The position numbers were made by a program, and so were the translations under genes. A DNA stretch of 64,000 nucleotides, taken from assembly GCA_022495995.1 (NCBI GenBank), contig JAFEMH010002083.1:248001-312000 (forward strand). The letters run 5' to 3'. This stretch comes from Adenophora triphylla var. japonica. Its lineage: Eukaryota; Streptophyta; Magnoliopsida; Asterales; Campanulaceae. The notes under the pieces were generated by a model, which saw only the letters and a list, made by a program, of their open reading frames with translations, did not search any database and was not told where the DNA came from. Below are positions 56,382 to 64,000 of the stretch, piece by piece (positions within the stretch are counted from its first letter, which is position 1; each line of letters starts with the position of its first letter).

Positions 56382-57876
56382 TTATAACTCTCCATTGTCA
56401 AAGAGGTCTTGGATGATGTCCTTCAAGTGGTGGCAAGTGTTGGTGTCGTGGCCGGTGAAGTTGTGGTACTTGCAGAATAAGTGATGAGCGTGATTAGGAC
56501 CCATATCCTTAGGAGGACCACCTTCCCTTGGTTTGATCTTTTCATTCTTGACAAGCACATCGAGGAGTTCTTCTTGAGTGATTCCTTCAAGTTTGTCATA
56601 GTGCCTCTTTTTCTTTTCAGGAGGAGGAACAACAGAATACTTTTCGGTGTTGGTGTTTGAATGCAATGAAATTGACTGATGCATCCTTACTTATGGTGGG
56701 TTTGTTGAAGCGGAAAGTGTTTTCCTTCTTTCTACTTTTTAGGAAGTTATCAATCCTAATTCCGGACTCATGAAGTTCATTGAAACTAGAAAATTAATTA
56801 TCGGCGAGCTTCTCTTGAAATTCATCACGGAGGCATTGGAGGAAGATGTAGATTTTCTCTTTGAGAGTAGGTCTTTCGACAATTTTAGTAAGTTTGAGTC
56901 TCCATCTTCTAGCAAATTCGGCAAAGGAGTCATTTGCATGTTGCTTGATTTGTTCAAGATCCCTCCTAGTAGGGCGGTAAGTGGAGTTATCTTCAAACTG
57001 CCTTTGGAAAATTAAACATGCAGACGACCAATCAAGCCTTGTAGTCATAGGAAGAGACATGTACCAATCCCTTGAAGCACCTTCCAAAGTTTGAGGAAAG
57101 CATTGGGCCAAGATTGTGTTATCAACGCCCATTGGAAGCATAGCCCAAGTGTAAGTCTCAACATGAGCTCGCGGACAAGTAGTACCATTAAACTTGGCAA
57201 TATCGGGTGTCTTGTACTTGCGAGAAAACTTGGTGATGGATTGTTGAAGAGTATCGGGATCAAATGGGACGAATGATCCCTTTGAAGTGTCAAGGGTTGC
57301 AAGTTTCTTCTCAAGGTAGTTTTTAGTAATATGGTCACCAAGTTTAGTAGTTTCACCACTGTCTTCTTTCTTGGTTTTAGTACCCTTGGATATATGTCCC
57401 TCATCATCAGAGGATAATGAGGAAGAGGATGAATCGGATCCTTCCTCTTTCTTGCTTAACTTTTTGGTTTTCCTATTTTTCTTGGGGTAGGATTCCTCTT
57501 CATCGGAGGAGGATTCCTCTTTCTGCTTTTGTTTTCTTCCTTTCTTGACTTTCATATCGTGGAGCTCTTGCATGAGGGCGGCCATTTGGGCATTTTGCTC
57601 ATCGATTTTCTTACTTTGTTCCTCCATCTTAAGCAGGGCTTAGATGAGTTGGGCCTTAGCTTCGTTGATTTCGGCCTCGGTGACAGAAGGAGAAGCATAC
57701 ATCGCGTCGAGCTTTGGCGATGGGCCTAGATGTGTAGCAACCGTGTTAAACCATGATCGAGTCCCAATAAGTCGGCTGAATAGGGTGGATGAAGGCTTGA
57801 AGGTTTTGGCCAAAACACGAATAGACCGAACACTTGTCTCGCACGGGACAAGCGATCTCGCGCGAGACAACATCAC
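56382..57876 (-). pseudogene. E4 gag
   Basis: The main open part (57,627-56,794) starts with a short coiled coil, then a Lys/Glu/Ser-rich stretch. The Retrotrans_gag core follows: IAKFNGTTCPRAHVETYTW, EGASRDWYMSLPM, RRDLEQIKQHANDSFAEFAR. After a frame change near 56,795, the stretch 56,684-56,382 ends in a zinc-finger-like block (CKYHNFTGHDTNTCHHLKDI) as in Tat-type gags, with a stop right after. An upstream extension to 57,876 shares the frame but is cut by a TAA near 57,640. With at least one stop and one shift, this copy probably does not make full Gag, although the layout matches a gag-only element. Confidence 0.75.
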
Positions 57877-57879
57877 AGG

Positions 57880-59089
57880 AAGTCACATTTTTTCTGATTT
57901 TAATCCTAATTTTGGTCAGACGGAAAATCCGTTTTGGGGGGTTTCTAACATTCGAAAACCAAACCTAAGGATCTAGGGGTCAAAGTAATCTCAAGTAACA
58001 TCGAGTTTTTGTGCAATAAATTTTGGTGAGAAATTTTTCTCTTTAGGGGCAAATCCGAAGGGACAATTATAGGGACATTTCTGAAGGGACAAATCCGAAG
58101 CGGCAATTTATTGATTTCTTTTCCATGGCTTATTGCACAAAAAATGATTTTGACAAGGGATTACAAAGACTCCAAGATCAACCGACCGGTCATGAAGTGT
58201 CTTAAAAGTTAATCTACATGATATGTGGCGATGCAGGGCTGGAAGGCTAGGCTCCCCGCGATATGACAATCTAGATGGATTGAAGACGTGGAGTGGGATG
58301 ATCCAACTTCGGAGAGACCGGCGACTAGGTGGTTACCGTCATCCGTCCTTAGTGTGGGTCCCGGGTTTAATCAGGGTATGTAGTGCAATGATAGTTATAA
58401 TATGAGTGCATGTGTGTGAGAGTCAATCTAGGTGATAGAGTAAAATATAAAGTTTTTTTTTTTGAAAACTAAAAAAACAGATAATGGCCGCATCAAGTGG
58501 TTGCCTACGTTTCTCCCAAATTAGGAAGACTCAGGCCGTTGTAGTTTCACTTAAAGAGAGAGAGAGAGAGATAATTAAATTAAATTAATTACAAAGCCCG
58601 AGTCAACCGATGATCGGTAAAAATTAAATAATTCAATCTCACGCAAATATATAGTTCAAGTAATTAATAATTACTTCTACCCTGCAAAAATAAAGTTAAT
58701 ACAAGCAAAATAGAAATAATAATTTATTTTGACTTTTCTGAATTTTTAAAACTTTTCTGTAAGTTTTTTTTTTTTTTTTGATATGGTCAGACTTTGAAGA
58801 AGGTCAACCAAGGAGTTTTTTTTTATTAAGGTCAAACATAAACATTGATGAAAGCAACTTTGACCTAATCCTTTTCTTCTTTATAATGTCGCCGCCGCCA
58901 GAAAGTAGATTATTAGTTTCGCGCGGGACAAGCTTGTCCCGCGCTGGACAATCATTCGGACAGTAATGTTTTTTTTATGAAAAAAGTACATAAAAATCCG
59001 AAAAATTCAGAAAAATCAATTTTTTACAGAAAAATAAAAAGATTGATAATACTCAATTGTAACGCAAGTATAACACTCTTAATTAATTA
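57880..59089. other. E4 5' leader
   Basis: Between primer site and gag on the minus strand. It has an AT-rich part, TTGTCCCGCGC-type palindromic words near 58,920-58,950 and 57,836-57,875, and no gene. Confidence 0.6.
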
Positions 59090-59107
59090 TCCCCAGCGGA
59101 GTCGCCA
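59090..59107 (-). other. E4 primer-binding site (tRNA-Arg type)
   Basis: On the minus strand TGGCGACTCCGCTGGGGA follows the LTR end after four bases. This sequence is known as the tRNA-Arg primer site of Ogre/Tat-type elements. It fixes the orientation of E4. Confidence 0.85.
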
Positions 59108-59111
59108 AAAC

Positions 59112-60111
59112 TGTAGCTTTGATATTTTTATTGAATAACAGAGTCGCCACTTATTATTTATTTAGGAAAAAATAATAAGAAAAACATTTTTGATTTTAAA
59201 GAGATTTGAGGGTTCGGAGGTTAAGTTATGGAATGGAAAGGTCGAGGAGCACCCATTCCACCCAATCCGGAGTTCGGTCTTGCCAATTGAATATTATCAA
59301 TCAAATGGAATAATTAAATAATAAAACCCTAATTAATTTCTTAATTATGAATGTCGGATTATATGCTTCGAGATCACCTCCATGGATTGAAGGGACTATA
59401 GGCCAATCCTTTTGATAGGATTACACTACTCTAAAAGCAATTAGAGGGGGATTGAGAAGAAGAGAGTAAAAGGAGTTTACCTTGGGTTTATGGAGTGTTT
59501 GATTTAGAACGTGGTTCTAAAGTGTCTTTTCGGTCGAGAAATGATTTGGACAGAGCTTCGCCATGATTTTAGGCTTGAGCCTTGATATTCGTCAATCAAT
59601 AGGATCGGTGGACGAATTTGAGAGTTTATTTAGAGTGATTTACAGGAGTATTTCGTGGAAAGAAACCAACAAATTGTGTGTGTTGTGTATTTTTCGATTA
59701 GGAATCGGGGTCTCTGAAATACTCAAAGCCATCAAGTATTTATAGGAGGTTGGAGAGGTAAAGGTGGAGAGGGAAACCACCCTAGGAAAGTTCCAGAACT
59801 CAAATTCTATTGAAGAACCAAATTTGATGAGATTTATCAAGAAAAGAGGTTGAAATAGAGAAGGAAAGTGATTCTGCACATCCTGCAAAGGGGTTGTCTC
59901 GCGCGAGACATGTCTGTCCCGCACGGGACAACTAGTCGGTTGACTATTTTGTCATCTTCAGTTGTTCTGTTAGTCAGTTAGGTTCAAAACTTACGAGGTT
60001 AGTTAGAAACTTAACGAAACATGACGAAACTAACATGCTTTCATCAAAACACAAAAAAGAGATGAAGAGTAGTGTAATCATGAAATATTGATTCAGAATG
60101 GGGTGTCTACA
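59112..60111 (-). repeat. E4 5' LTR (minus-strand sense)
   Basis: 1,000 bp partner of 52,723-53,727. It has the stem-loop arms GGAATGG (59,230-59,236) and CCATTCC (59,253-59,259), and GTCTCGCGCGAGAC, a 14-bp palindrome, near 59,895. Confidence 0.9.
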
Positions 60112-60116
60112 TAATC

Positions 60117-60165
60117 CATACACTCTTAGTCAAGATTATACACCTATTGTTTTTCTACCAAAACA
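60117..60165 (+). repeat. E3 3' LTR, last part
   Basis: Continues the E3 LTR after E4 (CTTAGTCAAGAT, CACCTATTGTTTTTCTACC) and ends AAACA before CATAC. Confidence 0.9.
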
Positions 60166-60170
60166 CATAC

Positions 60171-60383
60171 GAAGCTTGGTGGGTGAAGGGCGGGGGTGCA
60201 ATGGGAGGGGGGAAGGGGAGCAGAAGGGCTATCATTGGAGTTGGCCAAAAGGGTAACTCGACTCGACTTGTCTAGAAGTTGCCCGCCCGAAAAACGAGCA
60301 AAAACCCTCCTTGTCTGTCTGGTGAAATGGGCTAAGCCCGACCCGATCTGTCCCACTTGTGCCTTCCAAGTCCGCCCGTTTGC
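60171..60383. other. Unassigned DNA between E3 and the hAT end
   Basis: About 200 bp, GC-richer than average, without a recognisable feature. It should continue the DNA that lies left of 42,555. Confidence 0.5.
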
Positions 60384-60778
60384 AGGGCCGGTCCTGTAAA
60401 ATTTGTGGCCCTAGGCTAACTTTTTAGGCGAGGCCCCCTTAATGTAACTTTTAACTAAATAAATAAAAATATGGTCATTATCAATCTAGTACGTAACAAT
60501 ATTTTATACTAAATAAAAATATGATATAACATAATATCCTTACATGATACTATATAAACACATTTCTCCTAGCATATTTAGAAGCAAAATCATGAATCAA
60601 AGTTGAATAATCAACTTTATCAACTATATTTTTCTCAATCGATATCAAAGCTAGCCCATTTAGCCTTTCTTGAGACATCGTACTTCGAAGATAATTTTTT
60701 ATCAACTTCAACTTCGAAAAACTTCTTTCACCGGATGCAACTGTAACCGGAATAGTCAACAAAATCCGATAAGCAATC
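60384..60778 (-). mobile_element. 3' end of a hAT transposon, cut by E5
   Basis: CAGGGCCGGTCCTG at 60,384 is the terminal repeat of a common plant hAT group. On the minus strand the C-terminus of a transposase is open from the E5 border to a stop at 60,550: IAYRILLTIPVTVASGERSF, then KLKLIKNYLRSTMSQERLNG. This is the hAT dimerisation domain, about 75 residues. The rest of the gene is absent, as E5 starts exactly there. Confidence 0.85.
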
Positions 60779-62543
60779 TGTAAGTGCTCCAATTTGAGCT
60801 TGTTATAATTTTCGTTAGAAAATTAACGAAAGTTATAACATTCCTAACAATTCCTAACAATTCCTAACAATTCCTAACATTCCTAACTTTTCTAACAAAG
60901 TGAGGGCAAAATGGGCATTGTTATTTAAGGATAAACCAAGAAAGGAATCCTAAAAAGCAAAAGAAATGGAAAAAACCCGAATTGGTAAGTTGAAAAACAG
61001 CTTCAGTTTGAATTTTAAAAAGATTATTCCTTGTGTCCAAAGCCTGGAGCTGCATTTAATGAACAGTGCACGCTGCAGGTCCTGTCCGTGCGGATGACTT
61101 TGTAAAATTCAGAGGGCTATAAATTGAGCCCTCCAGTCACAAAAATAAGGAGGCCCAAGAACACAACTCACAGCATTTGGCGAAAATACTTGAGAAAACA
61201 GTGAGAATTCTCTAAGAATTGTCACCTTTTTCTCTTGAATCTTCCCAACTTTCACTCACTCAAATCAAACCCAAACACTCTTGCATTCAAGCCTTCAAAC
61301 ACAAAACACAAAGAAGATAGGTATAACCTCCCTCTTCTTACCCTAAATCTCTCATCCATGCATGCATTTTCAAGCTACAAAGTGTAGTTCATTCATCTTC
61401 TTGTCTTAGATCCAAGAAGATCACCATGGAAGTTCATCTCCATGGATGATCTTCTACAAGGATCAACATTTTGTTCAAAGTGTTCTTACTTTCTTGCAAA
61501 GAAAACACATTTTCAAAACCCTAAAAACCATTTTCAAGCATCAAATCTCATTTTCAAAGGATAAATTCCCCTTCCCAAGCAAATGAAGTGCTTAGTCCTA
61601 ATGTACCCCAAGGATGGTTTGGTATAGTTGATTCACCACTAAAATGTCAAGTGATCACTAACCAAAACCTAGGGAAATGGGGACAAGCATGGATGCAAAA
61701 ACCCCCTTTAAAATCATATTTTCTTTCTTGAGAAGTTGCTGTCCAGTAGCAATTTTCCAAGACCTCAGTCCATTGTCTTAATTTTTGGACACAGATAAAC
61801 TTGGAATTTGGTGTTGACTACAAAACACTTTTTGTAGCCAGCATCCAGAGATTTCCAGACATATTTTTACTTTATTTTTTGGGTAAGTAAAACTCCTCTT
61901 TTCAAATTTTCCTTTAGAGGCTAGTTCATCAGCTTCTGGGAATCCAGATCTCATATCTGAGATTTCCAGAAGGTTTTGACCCCTCAAATCTTCTCCAAAA
62001 TGGAAAATTCCTTCGCACAAATCTTATTTAAGGTGTCTGGAACAACTTTCATTCTCTGAGTTTATTCATATTATGAAGTTTTAAGGCCCTTGAATCCATT
62101 TCAAAATCAAAGGTCCACTGCCTTTTTCATTCTGGCAGAAGTGACTCTCAACTTCAAAAGGTCTTTTGAGTACCAAATCTCAACCCAAAAATCTTCCAAA
62201 ACATCATGGGATCATTTTAAAGTCTTAAAAAGACATCCCAATTTTTACTTTTCTGAGTTTCAACTTATTTTGGCCAAAACAGACACACACACACACACAA
62301 ATGATTTTCAGCTTGGAAGACTCGTTTTACGAGGCATTCCGGGTGCACGCTAACGTCCTTCCCGGCGTGTAACATGACCTCCGAACCCAAATCTCTAATC
62401 TCGGGCATTTTTCAAAGTTTTGGCCCTTAAAACAAAAATGGCGTGGCGACTCCGTTCTTTTTCCGGGTTTTATTTGGTTTTTTCAAAGAAACGCGAAAAA
62501 TCGAATTCCTCCCGCGAGAAATTTTAGGTGGCACATCATCACA
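60779..62543 (+). repeat. E5 5' LTR, 1,765 bp
   Basis: It starts TGTAAGTGCTCC inside the hAT gene and ends ATCATCACA one base before the primer site. It contains a hairpin (60,802-60,839), a 10-bp repeat (CCTAACAATT, about 60,838-60,890), a TATA box (61,118), a CA tract (62,283-62,299), a stem-loop (62,339-62,365) and TGGCGACTCCG (62,444). Confidence 0.85.
61118..61124 (+). promoter_or_regulatory. E5 LTR TATA box
   Basis: TATAAAT follows a GC-richer stretch about 340 bp into the LTR. Transcription would start about 30 bp later. Confidence 0.55.
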
Positions 62544-62544
62544 G

Positions 62545-62562
62545 TGGCGACTCCGCTGGGGA
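62545..62562 (+). other. E5 primer-binding site (tRNA-Arg type)
   Basis: TGGCGACTCCGCTGGGGA, the same sequence as in E4 on the other strand, one base behind the LTR. Confidence 0.9.
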
Positions 62563-62563
62563 C

Positions 62564-64000
62564 TAGCTTTTTCTAAAAAAAAATGATATTTGGTATATTG
62601 GTGGAAACCATTAAACTTCCCGTTATCGCCTCCTAACACGAGTCGGGGATAAATTGTGGTTTAACAATCCCACGTACCGGTATCATCGTTTTCAAAAAAA
62701 AAAAAGAAAAGATTTTGAGGGTCAAGCTTCCGTCCCGGCTTTAAAAATCATTTGTTGTGTGTGTTGATTTTTGCACATTTTTCGTGTTGTTTTGGCCGCC
62801 TCGGGAAAAGTCAAAATTTTGACTGTCGGAATCATGTCCCTAACTGTCGGAATTTTTGTGCTTATGTGCTCATTTCAAAAAAAATTCAAAAAAAAAATTT
62901 CGATTTTCAAAAAAAAAAAGAAAATTTTCAAAAAATAAATCATGCATCATATTTTTAAGACACATAAAAAAATTTCTATTTTACTCGAAAAAAGAATATA
63001 GATCGCTTGCACACTACGCGCACGTGACCTTACACTGCACACTACGTCCCTAACCCGGGGAAATCCTTGTCGCGGCCCGTTTGGTCTTATTACGCCTCTC
63101 GGTGCAAGCACAGGACTACCCAAACATCCCATGGAGCCTCGTGTCGACCATGCACTTGTCCGTGACACACTTTGTCCGAGACCCGGTTGGTTTTTAGTTT
63201 GGTCTGTGTCATGCCCCGTCTCGTGTATAGACCTTTCCTTTCAAGCCTTTGTCGGCATACCGACTCAATATCTTCCGGGGACCCTAATCAGTCGAAGTTC
63301 TGCCGGTTTTTCGCCGCAGACTTTGACCAAGATATTGACCGGTGCCTTGACTTCGGCTCTGACTGGCACAAATTATACACTGACTCCCAGCATTGACACT
63401 GAGCCATCAAGGATTAATGATTATTCCATGCCTAATTACGGCCTAATTGACGACAAGTCAAGATCAATCGTGGACATTTATCAGTCCAAATCATGCCGAC
63501 TTTTTGTCGAGCCCTCGGACATGATCTTGACTTTGACGTCAGCTTTGTCCGTAATTTACATCGAATGCTCGTTAAGACTCGATTACCCGCCAGACTTTTA
63601 GGATCGTTTTTCTTTCGGTCGGTGGGACCCGCTTGCCCTATGGGACCCTCGCCCGGGGCTGTCCACCCTGGGAGGTCGAAATACAGGTGGAATACGAGGG
63701 GCTTATAGACGTAGTGACGGGGCCCACTGATCCAGGATCCAGAGTAGTTTGCGAAAAAGTGTTGGACAAATGCTATGGCTTCTTTAAGACTTAACGGAAA
63801 AACTGACAGCAAAAGTAACGGAGATTGAAAAAACAAAAGAATTAAAGTCGAGTCTTGTATTTAATACAATCTCCGTAAGAGTTATTTGTCCCGCACAGGT
63901 GCTTACGGTTGTATGACAAAACTCTAGTAAGATAAAACGACTTACTATTAGTTATAAGGAGCACTCCAATATAACTAATCTAACGAACAACAAAGGTTTT
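62564..64000 (+). other. E5 leader, no recognised gene
   Basis: The longest open frame (63,131-63,601) has no start codon context or domain that I recognise, and lies where such elements have a long leader before gag. A-rich stretches lie at 62,875-62,940. Confidence 0.5.

Larger units (their letters stand above)
52723..60111 (-). mobile_element. E4: gag-only LTR element (TR-GAG type) nested in E3
   Basis: Two direct LTRs of about 1.0 kb (52,723-53,727 and 59,112-60,111) begin TGTAGC and end GTCTACA. TAATC flanks the whole (52,718-52,722 and 60,112-60,116). The primer site and gag show that it runs on the minus strand. The 5.4 kb between the LTRs holds gag and repeats, but no protease, RT or integrase was found. 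It therefore depends on enzymes of a related element. The primer site is the same as in E5, so E5 relatives are possible helpers. Confidence 0.85.
42560..60165 (+). mobile_element. E3: near-complete Tat-type Ty3/gypsy element, with nested insertions
   Basis: The 5' LTR is 42,560-43,608, the primer site 43,612-43,630, gag-pol 43,671-49,316, the antisense ORF 51,903-50,143 (minus), the purine tract TTTTGGGGGCAAT to 52,219, and the 3' LTR 52,220-52,722 plus 60,117-60,165. CATAC flanks it (42,555-42,559 and 60,166-60,170). Without nested E4 it is about 10.2 kb. Numerous stops and a few frameshifts show it no longer makes its own proteins. Confidence 0.9.
60779..64000 (+). mobile_element. E5: Tat/Ogre-type LTR element, 5' LTR and leader only
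   Basis: The LTR (60,779-62,543) is followed by the tRNA-Arg type primer site and 1.4 kb of leader to the window end. The LTR start (TGTAAGT) and the end region resemble those of E1. No gag or pol is visible within the window. Confidence 0.8.

Noticed and set aside
63131..63601. ORF of 156 codons in the E5 leader
   Set aside because: No methionine start in context and no domain; leaders of such elements often hold chance ORFs.
1..64000. tRNA and rRNA genes
   Set aside because: I saw no cloverleaf-like gene or rRNA motif; the tRNA-like words found are primer-binding sites of LTR elements.

Overview
The window is nuclear DNA of a flowering plant, most likely a eudicot. It holds one intact host gene in a dense, nested transposon landscape. 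The evidence for a plant is a 20-exon aconitase gene with a mitochondrial presequence, plant Ty3/gypsy elements of the Tat type with tRNA-Arg-like primer sites, Stowaway MITEs with TA target duplications, and long AT-rich spacers. I cannot name the species.

Layout. 1-12,670: E1, a decayed Tat-type element on the + strand (protease, RT, RNase H, integrase without its core, antisense accessory ORF, 3' LTR); its 5' end lies outside the window. 12,752-13,930: a Stowaway MITE next to the RNase H end of a Ty1/copia element. 15,209-22,551 (minus): the complete aconitase gene, with a MITE and a copia RT relic in intron 15. 22,780-26,030: intergenic DNA with a non-autonomous hAT, two Stowaways and a Tourist-like MITE. 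26,034-32,090: an AT-rich block with Helitron-like ends, a Pack-MULE carrying a broken copy of a host gene, two more MITEs around an (AT)n tract, and local duplications. About 32,360-41,485: E2, a Tat-type element on the minus strand, with an intact-looking integrase and a spliced antisense gene split by a solo LTR of 2,411 bp. 42,560-60,165: E3, a near-complete Tat-type element on the + strand. Its 5' LTR holds a small MULE and its 3' LTR holds E4 (52,723-60,111), a gag-only element in reverse orientation. 60,384-60,778: the 3' end of a hAT transposon, cut by E5 (60,779 to beyond the window), of which the LTR, primer site and leader are visible.

Insertion order can be read from target duplications. 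E3 (CATAC) came first, then E4 (TAATC) and the 5'-LTR MULE (TTCTCTAAA) entered its LTRs. The solo LTR (AGCCA) entered the E2 antisense gene, and its removal restores the frame.

The three most notable points are as follows. (1) Two MULE-like elements (26,432-27,603 and 42,872-43,358) share palindromic terminal repeats and a core of 20-22 bp repeats arranged first forward and then inverted. (2) The LTRs of E1, E4 and E5 share a stem-loop whose arms differ in sequence but still pair, followed by a conserved motif and a partial copy of the primer-binding site. (3) E1, E2 and E3 each carry an antisense accessory ORF behind pol; those in E2 and E3 look like intron-containing genes with a gypsy-type transposase-like domain and a coiled coil.

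The calls rest on reading alone. Exon borders of aconitase are firm, because every junction keeps phase and gives the expected family sequence. Family names of decayed elements are less firm.
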